A stretch of 64,000 bases of DNA from Bin87 sp963663945. GTDB lineage: Bacteria; Chloroflexota; Dehalococcoidia; Lucifugimonadales; UBA3495. A program made the translations under genes and the position numbers. The stretch lies in NCBI GenBank assembly GCA_963663945.1, contig OY760687.1:1302001-1366000 (forward strand). Reading direction: 5' to 3'. The number at the start of each line of letters is the position of its first letter. The stretch's first letter is position 1. This document shows positions 43,036 through 51,469 of this stretch, piece by piece. A model generated the notes under the pieces. It saw only the letters and a program-made list of their open reading frames with translations, did not search any database and was not told the DNA's origin.

Positions 43036-44292
43036 TCATCGGCTCACGTCGACCCACAGTTCCTCCAGACCTCGCTGTATTGTGTAAAGTTTGTTGTATG
43101 AAGGTTCGGCTGCCAGGGTCATGTGTGGATATCGGTCCAGCAGCGTCAGGAACGCGATGCGGGTTTTCAGCGTGGCCAGAGGCGCACCGAGGCAATGATG
43201 GACACCACGGCCGAAGGAAATATGGCTCCTTTCGTCGCGGGATATGTCCAGCACGTCGGGGTCGGTGAATACCGACGGGTCCCGGTTCGCCGCGCCGATG
43301 GCGCAAACCAGCACCTGGCCGGCGCGTATCCGGCGTCCGCCAATCTCCGTATCAGCAGGCGCATAGCGTGCTCCCAGCTGGATCGGACTGTCGTATCTCA
43401 ACACCTCGGCAATCGCTGAATCGATCATCTCCGGATTCTTACGGAGCATGTCGAATTGTTCGGGATTCTTCAGCAGGGCATGCATCCCATTGCCAATGAG
43501 GTTCCTGGTTGTTTCGTTGCCCGCGACCATCAGCAGGGACAAAGTAGCGACAACTTCCTCCCGAGTTAGGCGATCACCTTCTTCCTCGGCGTCGATGAGG
43601 GCGGTGATCATGTCGGTTCGCGGTTCGCGCTGTCGCAATTCAATCTGCCGCTCGACGTATTGGAAAATTTCCTCTGACAGATCAACCATCCGCTGCTTTT
43701 CTTCCCGGCTGAGATTGGGAAAAAAGACGTTGGCCTGTTCGTCGGTCCATCTCCCCAACAGTTCCGCATCTTCAGTTGGCAGACCCAGCAAAGCGGCAAT
43801 GGTCAGCGACGGCAGCGGGTAGGCCAGAACCTGGATCAGGTCGAAACGGTCCTGGCCTTGGACGCGGTCCAGTTGTTCATCGACAATAGCCTGGATCCTG
43901 GGAGCCAGTTCCGCGAGCGCCCGGCGCGTGAACGCCTTGGACACCAGTGACCTGATCCTCGTGTGGTCGGGAGGGTCCATGCGGAGCATGCTCCGGTACG
44001 CTTCCCCCCGGGCAAAGGGCGCCTCGCTTCGGGTGCCCCGAGAAAATTGCCGGTGATCCCGCATCACCTGGTCAACGTCCTCGTACCTGGTCAATACCCA
44101 GGCGTTGGCCAAACGCATCCGGTGCACCGGGTCCTTCTCCCGCAGTTTGTCATACAGGGGATAGGGATCCCGCAGGGTTTTACGGGAAATGGGGTTGTAA
44201 CTGACGCCAGACTCCAAACGCTCCCAGGTCAGCAGCGTTCGCACCGCGGCCGGCGAGATCGCCTTCCTAACCGTTGCAGATATATCAGCCAT
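43036..44292 (-). CDS. cytochrome P450, canonical paralogue (island)
   Basis: P450 of 418 residues with haem loop FGRGVHHCLG (Cys367), ExxR in AEVLRYDSP and a normal I-helix AGNETT. It is the same length as the P450 at 37924 and very similar throughout, including the start (TLLTWERLESGVSYNPISRKT) and end (RGLEELWVDVSR). GGGAG lies about 8 bases before ATG 44292. It is followed upstream in the transcript by a decayed sulfotransferase, repeating the sulfotransferase-P450 order seen at 39181-40311. Confidence 0.94.
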   Translation of the reverse strand: MADISATVRKAISPAAVRTLLTWERLESGVSYNPISRKTLRDPYPLYDKLREKDPVHRMRLANAWVLTRYEDVDQVMRDHRQFSRGTRSEAPFARGEAYRSMLRMDPPDHTRIRSLVSKAFTRRALAELAPRIQAIVDEQLDRVQGQDRFDLIQVLAYPLPSLTIAALLGLPTEDAELLGRWTDEQANVFFPNLSREEKQRMVDLSEEIFQYVERQIELRQREPRTDMITALIDAEEEGDRLTREEVVATLSLLMVAGNETTRNLIGNGMHALLKNPEQFDMLRKNPEMIDSAIAEVLRYDSPIQLGARYAPADTEIGGRRIRAGQVLVCAIGAANRDPSVFTDPDVLDISRDERSHISFGRGVHHCLGAPLATLKTRIAFLTLLDRYPHMTLAAEPSYNKLYTIQRGLEELWVDVSR

Positions 44293-44319
44293 CGAAATGC
44301 TCCCAGTAAGCCCATATTG

Positions 44320-44640
44320 AGGGCGAGTGTTTGATTGCCCGACTGTATGGAAGGTCCGGGCGCGTTGTGATTGTGTTATTACAGATCAGGCTCATTGTGC
44401 TCGCCGGCGCTCGGCGCATGCTCACGCAGGACACAACAGCCAGGCGATGCAGATCATGCCGGCTCATCGGTTGCTCCAAGCCTCGCCGGACCGGCGCTTT
44501 TTGGCGACTGTTGACCGACCGGCGCCCGAATAGAATCCCCTCAGTCTGAGGACCCCGGCATGGAAAACCAGCCCGTCTGAGGTCCGTGATGAACCGCACC
44601 GCCCGGCGCTGAGCACGAAAACCAAAGGGATGGGACGGCA
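44320..44640 (-). pseudogene. sulfotransferase remnant (second copy)
   Basis: One minus-strand frame reads IPLVFVLSAGRCGSS near 44622-44588 and VAKKRRSGEAWSN shortly after, matching IPPVFVLSTGRCGST and AAKRRSGEWMWN of the intact sulfotransferase. A different frame then reads QPMSRHDLHRLAVVSCVSMR from about 44467, matching SMSRHDLFRMVVASLTQMR. About 150-170 residues between the two blocks are deleted and a frameshift follows. It stands just before the second P450, as the intact gene stands before the first. Confidence 0.75.
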
Positions 44641-44667
44641 TGATGGGGACGCTCGCCACGGTTCCAC

Positions 44668-45822
44668 CTACTCAGGGCGCAGCTGCTCGGGCAGTCGGTA
44701 GTTGAGGTCGAGGCTGTGGGACACTTCAAGCAGAAACGCGAAATTGTTGCCGAAGCGGCTGTAAGATTTTTCTGGGACCAGGTGCCCTGACGGTCCAAAA
44801 ATCATGCGGTGCAACCTCATGGCGGGCAACAGGCCGAACGTGTACATCCTGGGAAACTGCAACCGGTCAGCGGTCTCGCAGCCCAGCAGCGCCCGGGCAA
44901 CTCGATAGACGTTATTCGAAAACCTGCGGGCGGTCTTCGGGTCGGTGGCGCCGGCTATGTCCGGGAGACCGCGAACCAGCGCGCCCGCGATGGCCATTGA
45001 TTCCTCTGTAGGAGGAGGTTCACACATCATTGCGGTTCGATTGAATTCGCGAGTGACTACTTCGTTGCCTTGAAAAAGCAGCTCCTCCGGGGTGCCGATC
45101 AAAAACGAAGCATAGCGCCAGATCTGCATGAAGCCTTCACGCTCTTCCGGGGCCATCCTCGCCCCCAACAGTTCTGCATGGCGCAACATGGTGGCCGAAA
45201 AATTGGATGATGCCAGGCCCATGTGCGCGGAGCTGAGCGGCGTACCGTACATCGATTCGTCCCAAACGCCCGACTCGCGGATCAGTCGACGGATTTTGGC
45301 GTGCATGAGCCTGATGCGGACTGACGCTTTCCATCCGTCGCCCTGCCGGTCCAGGGATCCCGGGAGCATGATTTCGATGAAGTGTCGCGTGTTCTCCCGG
45401 ATCCGCTGTGGGGCGTGTCCGCTCAGGACCCGGCCTGTGGTATAGAAACCTTTGCTGATCAATGTCGTGGCGTTCAGGAGAGTCACGACGAAGAATGCGG
45501 GCATGAAGAGGTCGGAATACCGGTGAAACAGCTGCCGACCGGGCAAAACATGGTCTGAGCTGTACCAATCGGGTGGCGCGGAAATCTCCTGAAAGAAGTC
45601 CCGGAGAGCCTGTGGAGCCGCGCGCATCGCGTGGTAGTGCTGGTCCATCCCGGCTTCGATGAAACTACGCGACTGGGCGGGGTCGAGGCCGCTGAGGGAT
45701 GTTGCAACCTCGTCGGCCATGGGATCGCCGATAAGCACATGTTTCAGGTACAGATCGGCCATCGCCGGATTGGCAGCGCTGGCCCGATCGTATCCGGGAA
45801 TATAGATTGACGGAACAGTCAT
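44668..45822 (-). CDS. MpaB/rubber-oxygenase-like protein (DUF2236)
   Basis: 384-residue helical oxygenase-fold protein of the MpaB/latex-clearing family, whose known members are haem proteins or cleave isoprenoid chains. The conserved stretch VRIRLMHAKIRRLI carries the Arg and His typical of the family, followed by YGTPLSSAHMGLASSNFS and a Glu/Arg-rich helix. ATG 45822 (MTVPSIYIPGYDRAS) is preferred to GTG 45849; no clear ribosome site. It is the rightmost intact gene of the island and may open the oxidation pathway. Substrate is inferred, not known. Confidence 0.8.
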   Translation of the reverse strand: MTVPSIYIPGYDRASAANPAMADLYLKHVLIGDPMADEVATSLSGLDPAQSRSFIEAGMDQHYHAMRAAPQALRDFFQEISAPPDWYSSDHVLPGRQLFHRYSDLFMPAFFVVTLLNATTLISKGFYTTGRVLSGHAPQRIRENTRHFIEIMLPGSLDRQGDGWKASVRIRLMHAKIRRLIRESGVWDESMYGTPLSSAHMGLASSNFSATMLRHAELLGARMAPEEREGFMQIWRYASFLIGTPEELLFQGNEVVTREFNRTAMMCEPPPTEESMAIAGALVRGLPDIAGATDPKTARRFSNNVYRVARALLGCETADRLQFPRMYTFGLLPAMRLHRMIFGPSGHLVPEKSYSRFGNNFAFLLEVSHSLDLNYRLPEQLRPE

Positions 45823-46740
45823 AAATCGATCACCGGGCTGTCCAGGCACTTACGACACTTGCCGGCAATCCGGCCGACCGACGCCCGCCGCCCCAGTGAT
45901 CCGGGGTAGCTCCTCCGTGTGGCCGGTTGCCTGATGCGGGGCGCTGCTCCGTATTGCGGGCGCCTGTACCCGCTTCAGCGCGACCTACAGATCGCCCGGA
46001 TTCGAGGTCAAGTACGAAGGCGGAGGTTGCTGAGGCGTGGGCGGGCGCCGCCAGGCAGGCTGAGGCGACGCTGGTTGCCGACGCTACGGAGCCCGCAGGT
46101 CGATGGGTGGACCGTGAACGGCCGGCAAATCCGCGGACTGGTCGGAGCGACGCGAATAAAGTCGTCCGGGCCGGGCCAACGACGGCCACGTCCGCCAAGT
46201 CAGTGGCGCAGGGTGGATTATTAGTCAGCCGCAGTAGGTATCGGGCAGTGCCGTTTTGCATGAGTTATGAGTGTGTGTTTGTATGACGCCTGTTCGCGCT
46301 GTGCGAACCGGGCGTTCAGGAAATGGCCATTTGGCCAACGTTGTATTGCTGGATTGGACGAAAACTTATCTGATGGAGGAAATATATCCACACAAATATC
46401 GCATACCCTGACGGGTTTGTCCAGAGGCAAACGTATGCTGCATTTTCGCACTTTTCGGGGAGCTGTTGGAGCAGCGCCAGACAAACACCCTGGTGAATGT
46501 TGTCAAACCATTGTGCTTGGTACAAAACAAAACCCCCCATACCACCTGCGGGGCTGGTGACAGGATAGTGATTGCAGGGTCATCAAGCGATAGCGGGTTA
46601 AATTCCGACGCCTTTTGCCCGTTATCACGACAATATTCGATGGCCGTTTCTTTGGTCACGATATAACCGCCGCGTGCAGCGCGGGACTACCGGAAGCCGT
46701 GCCTGGGCAGTTTGCTGCGATGGACCCCAGACCCAAGCGT
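45823..46740. other. gene-poor right part of the island
   Basis: About 900 bp without a convincing gene. Open frames here are short, conflict with each other and show no family motif. The part 46230-46660 looks more AT-rich and has codon choices unlike its neighbours, in keeping with foreign or decayed DNA. A 97-codon minus frame (46659-46366) is unsupported. Confidence 0.5.
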
Positions 46741-47082
46741 CTACATCCGTATTCCGAATTTCCTAGCGGCGCTGAGCAGGCCGATCACCCCCTTGCGCAG
46801 TTCGCCGGGCATGCAGATGGAGTCGTAGATGTCCTGCGAGGGGTATTCGAGCGCAACTGGACACTCAACGGTGTTGGCAGCGTTCGCAACCTGGTGGATT
46901 TGCGCGCCTTTCGCCCGTCGGTCGCCGGTCGTTACCTCGTTAGATGCTCCGATGTCATCGACGCCGGCGACCTGGCTGATGCGTTCAGCGACCATCCGAG
47001 CTAACTCGGTCGCGGTCTTTCCACTGGTCAGGGCGGTTTCCTGCGCAGCCAGGGAGTCGTCGAACAGGGAATGTCGTGGCAT
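46741..47082 (-). CDS. hypothetical protein
   Basis: A 113-residue frame (MPRHSLFDDSLAAQETALTS...) with codon choices like those of real genes here (GAC, ATC, CTG, GCC). No family is recognised and no strong ribosome site is present. The opposite strand has a 129-codon frame (46615-47004) that is equally unproved. It lies just inside the tRNA-Gly end of the island and may be a fragment. Confidence 0.35.
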   Translation of the reverse strand: MPRHSLFDDSLAAQETALTSGKTATELARMVAERISQVAGVDDIGASNEVTTGDRRAKGAQIHQVANAANTVECPVALEYPSQDIYDSICMPGELRKGVIGLLSAARKFGIRM

Positions 47083-47183
47083 CAAACCGACCCTTCATCG
47101 GCAAACCCCGGCACACAGGATCCCGGCTTCGGGGCGCCAGTTCCTGCCTGCGCGGGTTGTAACAGGAGGGAATCTGGCCCTAA

Positions 47184-47212
47184 TCAAAAACGGCCCCCCA
47201 AGGGAGCCGTCG
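47184..47212 (-). terminator. terminator of tRNA-Gly
   Basis: On the minus strand, an imperfect stem ACGGCTCCC/GGGGGGCCGT is followed by TTTTTGATT, about 16 bases after the tRNA 3' end. Confidence 0.7.
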
Positions 47213-47227
47213 TAACGTGTGAATGAG

Positions 47228-47302
47228 TGGAGCGGAAGACGGGATTCGAACCCGCGACCTTCTCCTTGGCAAGGAGACGCTCTACCACTGAGCCACTTCC
47301 GC
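47228..47302 (-). tRNA. tRNA-Gly (anticodon GCC)
   Basis: A complete cloverleaf on the minus strand: 7-bp acceptor GCGGAAG/CTTCCGC, D-arm GCTCAGTGGTAGAGC, anticodon arm CTCCTTGCCAAGGAG with GCC in the loop, and T-arm CGGGTTCGAATCCCG. The discriminator is T (47231) and CCA is encoded (47230-47228). The 3' end is duplicated at 37432-37458, so it is likely an integration target. Confidence 0.97.
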
Positions 47303-47521
47303 TCGATGCGCGAAACCTAGTTTGATCCTACCATAGCCCCGGATTGCATGTAAAGGAATTGAGTGCGAATCGAGACGTGCAGCATTGCACAAAAATACCT
47401 GGTGAAACTGTGCGCGCATCCCGCGCAGGTCAACTTGACCCCCCATTTGCCCTGTGCTTTACTTGCCCAACTGTCGCGCAGATTTTGCCGGCGGGCTAGG
47501 ACCAGACCCCGAGGAATACCC

Positions 47522-48571
47522 ATGCATTTTGGCATGTTCATGCAGTTTGAGACCCGCCCCGGAGCGAGCCAGGCCGCGTCGTTCTCCGAGGGGTTCGAAC
47601 TGGTTGATACCGCCGAGGAATGCGGGCTGGACGGCGCCTGGCTGGCCGAAATGCACTTCACTCCCGACCGGTCGGTTCTGTCCTCTCCTATCACCATCGC
47701 CAGCAGCATTGCGACGCGGACACGCCGGCTTCGCATCGGCATGGCGGTGTACGTCCTGCCGCTGAACAACCCGCTTCGGATTGCCGAAGAAGTCGCCACC
47801 GTTGACCAGATCAGCGAGGGCAGGTTCGACTTCGGCATCGGGCGCAGCGGATTTGCCCGGTCTTACGATATCTACGGCGTGCCCTACAACGAGAGCCGTG
47901 ACCGCTTCCGTGAGGCGCTGGACATCATCCTGCAGGCCTGGGAAGGTGAGTCCTTCTCCTACGATGGCGATTACTATCAGGTGGCCAACGCTACTGTCGC
48001 TCCCCTGCCCTACCAGCGTCCCCATCCGCCGTTCCGGATGGCGGCCACCACTGCCGAGACGTTCCCCCGCGCCGGAACTGATGGCTACCCGATTTTCGTC
48101 GGCCTGCGGGGCATGGACGTACCGGAACTTCGGGAGAACCTCAAGGCATACCGGGCCGCGTGGAAAGCGGCGGGACATCCCGGTGAAGGCGACGTATCCC
48201 TGCGCGTGCCGGTCTACGTCGGCTTGACCGAAACCGGCGCGATTGAGGAACCCTTCGAAAGCATCCAGGCCTACTTTGGCCGCATGGGCCGACTTTACGC
48301 CGCCGATTCCGGTTCGGCCGGCATCCAGGCGACGGAGTTGCGTGACCAACGCGGCGCCCGCCTGTCCGCTCTGTCATACGATGACATCCTGGCCACCAAG
48401 GTAGCCTTTGGTACGCCCGCCGGGTTGGTCGACCGGTTCACCGAACTGCGCGAAGAGCTCGGGCTGGACGGAGTGGTCGCCGAGCTCAACGCCGGCGGCA
48501 TGATCCCCCACGATGTTGTGGTGAGGAATATCCGCTTGCTGACCGAGAAAGTCATGCCGGCATTCAGGTAA
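47522..48571 (+). CDS. LLM-class flavin-dependent oxidoreductase
   Basis: Luciferase-like enzyme of 349 residues: MHFGMFMQFETRPG at the N terminus, WLAEMHFTPDRS, then IGMAVYVLPLNNPLRIAEEVATVDQ and the family block SEGRFDFGIGRSGF. ATG 47522 has GAGGA 6 bases upstream; the longer frame from 47363 is rejected. This branch is closest to FMN-dependent alkanal monooxygenase-like proteins. The substrate is unknown. Confidence 0.92.
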   Translation: MHFGMFMQFETRPGASQAASFSEGFELVDTAEECGLDGAWLAEMHFTPDRSVLSSPITIASSIATRTRRLRIGMAVYVLPLNNPLRIAEEVATVDQISEGRFDFGIGRSGFARSYDIYGVPYNESRDRFREALDIILQAWEGESFSYDGDYYQVANATVAPLPYQRPHPPFRMAATTAETFPRAGTDGYPIFVGLRGMDVPELRENLKAYRAAWKAAGHPGEGDVSLRVPVYVGLTETGAIEEPFESIQAYFGRMGRLYAADSGSAGIQATELRDQRGARLSALSYDDILATKVAFGTPAGLVDRFTELREELGLDGVVAELNAGGMIPHDVVVRNIRLLTEKVMPAFR

Positions 48572-48611
48572 CCCGCCATACTGCGATCCAATTGAAGAGG
48601 TGACCGGACCC

Positions 48612-49601
48612 ATGAAAGTTGCTGTCCTCGATGACTATCAGAGCGTTGCCTCCAGCATGGCCGATTGGTCGAGCCTGCCCGATGGCACAGAGGTCGACTT
48701 CTTCAGCGACCATATAGCCGACGAGGACGCGTTGGCGACACGGCTCGCCGACTTCGATATCGTCATGGGCATGCGGGAGCGCACCGCATTCCCGCGGTCG
48801 CTGCTGGAACGGCTGCCCGCGCTGCGCTGTCTGATCACAACCGGAGCGCGCAACGCCTCGTTTGACACCGACGCGGCCACCGATCTCGGGATCACCGTTT
48901 GCGGAACGCCCGGCCAGGGCGAGGGTCCCACCGAGCTGACCTGGGGGCTGATCATCGGCCTGATGCGGCGCATCGCCGAGGAGGACCGGGCCACACGTGA
49001 CCATGGGAAGTGGGGCATCCATGTGGGCTCCGGCCTGCAGGGCAAGACGCTGGCGTTGCTGGGGCTCGGACACATCGGCTCGCTGGTCGCCCGCGTGGGT
49101 AACGCGTTCGACATGCGGGTCGTCGCGTGGAGCCAGAACCTCACGGCGGAGCGGGCTGCTGAGTGCGGCACGACGCTGGTCGACAGAGACACCCTGTTCG
49201 CCGAGGGCGACGTGGTGTCGGTCCACGTCCGCCTGAGCGACCGCACTCGCGGCCTGGTGGGCGCCCACGAAATCGGACTGATGAAACCCTCAGCGATCCT
49301 GGTGAACATCTCTCGCGGCCCCATCGTCGATGAGCCGGCGCTGGTGGACGCGCTGCAGCGGAAGGCTATCGGTGGCGCTGCCCTGGACACCTTCGACGTG
49401 GAGCCGCTGCCGGTTGACCACCCCTTCCTGACCCTGGACAACACCCTGGTCACGCCTCACGTGGGGTACGTCACTGAGGAAGGGTATCGAGCGTTCTATA
49501 GCGGCGTGGTCGAAAACATCCGTGCCTTCGCCTCCGGGGAGGCTATACGGGTCATCAACCCCGACGTGCTCCAATCGTCCAATCTGCGCGGCCCGGCCTG
49601 A
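48612..49601 (+). CDS. D-isomer-specific 2-hydroxyacid dehydrogenase
   Basis: NAD-dependent dehydrogenase of 329 residues. The Rossmann motif is GLGHIGS (about 150-156). Catalytic Arg is in HVRLSDRTRG, Glu in DTFDVEPLP and His in TPHVGYVTEEGY. ATG 48612 is chosen over GTG 48600. The substrate is not determined; phosphoglycerate, lactate-like acids or formate analogues are all possible in this family. Confidence 0.92.
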   Translation: MKVAVLDDYQSVASSMADWSSLPDGTEVDFFSDHIADEDALATRLADFDIVMGMRERTAFPRSLLERLPALRCLITTGARNASFDTDAATDLGITVCGTPGQGEGPTELTWGLIIGLMRRIAEEDRATRDHGKWGIHVGSGLQGKTLALLGLGHIGSLVARVGNAFDMRVVAWSQNLTAERAAECGTTLVDRDTLFAEGDVVSVHVRLSDRTRGLVGAHEIGLMKPSAILVNISRGPIVDEPALVDALQRKAIGGAALDTFDVEPLPVDHPFLTLDNTLVTPHVGYVTEEGYRAFYSGVVENIRAFASGEAIRVINPDVLQSSNLRGPA

Positions 49602-49630
49602 CGCCCGCCGCCCTTCAGGAGAATCACTCA

Positions 49631-50602
49631 ATGAAAGCCCTGCGCATCGAGGAATACGGCAGCGTCGAAGTCCTGGAGTGGAAGGACACGCCCGAGCCCA
49701 CGCCCAGCCCGCACCAGGTGCTGATTAAGGTCGACGCGGCAGGCGTCAACTACGCCGACATCATGCGTCGCCAGGGAAACTACCCCGGGCCCGATCTGCC
49801 GGCCACGTTGGGACTAGAAGCGGCGGGAACCATCACCGCGCTGGGCTCGGACGTAACCGATGGCCGCCTGGCGGTGGGGCAACGGGTCATGGCCATGGGG
49901 CCGCAGGGCCAGGCGGAATCCGTGGCCGTCAACCACAACTTTGTTTTCCCGTATCCGGACGGCATCGACCCGATCCATGCCGGCGGTATGCCCATCACCT
50001 TCCTGACCTCTTACCATCTGCTGAAATCCCGCGGCCAGATGCAGCCCGGTGATACCGTACTGATCCAGGCCGGCGCTTCAGGTGTGGGCACCGTGGCCAT
50101 CCAGCTCGCCAAGGAGTGGGGTGCGCGGGTGGTAGCGACCGCCTCGACCCAGGACAAGCTGGACCTCTGCCGTTCCCTGGGCGCCGATATAACCATCAAC
50201 TACACGGAAGCCGATTTCGAAGACGAGGTGAAGGACCTGACCGACGGTCGGGGCGTCGCGCTGGTGCTGGAGTGCGTGGGCGGGCCGGTGCTGGAAAAGT
50301 CGGTGCGCTGCGTCGCCTCCTACGGGCGGGTGGTCAGCTACGGCAATGCCAGCGGCCAGACGGCCAACCTTGCGGCCGCCGACATCACCACCGTCAATCG
50401 CACCGTCATCGGGTTCAGCATGGGGCGGTCGCCCATTGGTTCGCTGGATCACCAGGGGGCGATGGACGACCTGATCCCCATGATCATGGACGGACGGCTC
50501 AAGCTGATCGTCGACCGGGTGATACCGATGTCAGAGGCGGGCAACGCGCACCTGCACCTGGCCTCGCGCGGCACCCGGGGCAAGGTGATCCTGACCCCGT
50601 GA
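49631..50602 (+). CDS. zinc-free quinone oxidoreductase (MDR family)
   Basis: NADPH:quinone reductase/zeta-crystallin-like enzyme of 323 residues. The GroES-like N half carries GVNYADIMRRQGNYP, and the cofactor motif is GASGVGTVAIQLAK. No zinc ligands are seen. AGGAG lies about 10 bases upstream of ATG 49631. The next gene overlaps its stop by four bases (GTGA). Confidence 0.92.
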   Translation: MKALRIEEYGSVEVLEWKDTPEPTPSPHQVLIKVDAAGVNYADIMRRQGNYPGPDLPATLGLEAAGTITALGSDVTDGRLAVGQRVMAMGPQGQAESVAVNHNFVFPYPDGIDPIHAGGMPITFLTSYHLLKSRGQMQPGDTVLIQAGASGVGTVAIQLAKEWGARVVATASTQDKLDLCRSLGADITINYTEADFEDEVKDLTDGRGVALVLECVGGPVLEKSVRCVASYGRVVSYGNASGQTANLAAADITTVNRTVIGFSMGRSPIGSLDHQGAMDDLIPMIMDGRLKLIVDRVIPMSEAGNAHLHLASRGTRGKVILTP

Positions 50603-51438
50603 CCACCGCCGCCGAGCGCTACGCTGCCGTCCACGACGCGGCCCTGGCGGCCGGCCGCTTCGCCGACCATCGACGCCGAACCGACCATTGGGCCGATTTG
50701 GCGGAGGAGTTTCGTCTGGACCCACATCGCCCGTGGGACAAAAACCTGCAGGCCATCGCTGGCTACCTCCAGCCGACGGATGTGCTGCTCGATGTCGGAG
50801 GCGGGGCCGGCCGCGTGTCGCTGCCACTGGCCGGGCAGGTGCGCGAGGTCGTGCTCGTGGAGCCGTCTGAAAGCATGCGGAGCCAGTTCATCGAGTCGCG
50901 CGACGGGGCGGGTATAACGAATGCGCGCGTTTCGCCGGACTGGTGGCGGGACTCGGCCGAAACCGGCGACGTGGCCATCACGTCGGACGTCGTCTACTTC
51001 GTGCGCGACATCGTTCCCTTTCTCGCCAAGCTGCATAATTCCGCGTCCCGGCGCGTGATCATCTGCATCTGGCGACCCACGCCCGGCGACATGGACAACG
51101 AGCTGCGACGCCAGCTCTTCGATGAAGAGCCCCCTCCGTGGCCAGGTCTGCCCGAACTGGCAGGGGTGCTGTGGGAAATGGGCCTGCTGCCCGACATACA
51201 GGTCATCCCCCAAGCGCCGTGGTGGATACCGGAAGCGGCCGGCGGTCTAACCGAGCTTCAGGCCGTGGACCTGACGATGGGCAGACTGGAGCGCGACGAC
51301 GAGCCTGCCCGTGCGATGGTCGAGAGCAACTTTGACCTGCTGTTCGAGCGCGGCTCGGCTGGTCTGAGCCCAAAGTGGCTGAGCGGGGCGCGCGAGGTAA
51401 TGGTTACGTGGGAGACCCACGGAAAGCAACTGGTTTGA
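50599..51438 (+). CDS. SAM-dependent methyltransferase
   Basis: Class I methyltransferase of 279 residues. Motif I is LLDVGGGAGRVSLPL (about 58-72), followed by the acidic VVLVEPSESM. GTG 50599 overlaps the stop of the quinone oxidoreductase gene, so it is coupled to it; the longer frame from 50116 is a shadow of that gene. The substrate is unknown. Confidence 0.88.
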   Translation: MTTAAERYAAVHDAALAAGRFADHRRRTDHWADLAEEFRLDPHRPWDKNLQAIAGYLQPTDVLLDVGGGAGRVSLPLAGQVREVVLVEPSESMRSQFIESRDGAGITNARVSPDWWRDSAETGDVAITSDVVYFVRDIVPFLAKLHNSASRRVIICIWRPTPGDMDNELRRQLFDEEPPPWPGLPELAGVLWEMGLLPDIQVIPQAPWWIPEAAGGLTELQAVDLTMGRLERDDEPARAMVESNFDLLFERGSAGLSPKWLSGAREVMVTWETHGKQLV

Positions 51439-51469
51439 ACACGATCTGTCGGCTGGACGGGAGCACGCA

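Larger units (their letters stand above)
37432..47255. mobile_element. putative 9.8-kb genomic island integrated at tRNA-Gly
   Basis: The intact minus-strand tRNA-Gly at 47228-47302 has its 3' end facing this segment, and a 27-bp copy of that 3' end closes it at 37432-37458. A decayed tyrosine recombinase lies just inside the left copy. All recognisable cargo is on the minus strand: two P450s, a sulfotransferase and a decayed second one, a DHA2 exporter, APS kinase and an MpaB-like protein, with a gene-poor right end. The island is probably no longer mobile because the integrase is broken. Boundaries are inferred only from the repeat. Confidence 0.6.

Noticed and set aside
46615..47004. 129-codon plus-strand frame faintly like the start of a tyrosine phosphatase
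   Set aside because: The resemblance (NLVDLRAF, YLVRCSDV) is too weak, there is no catalytic CxxxxxR loop, and the opposite strand is equally open.
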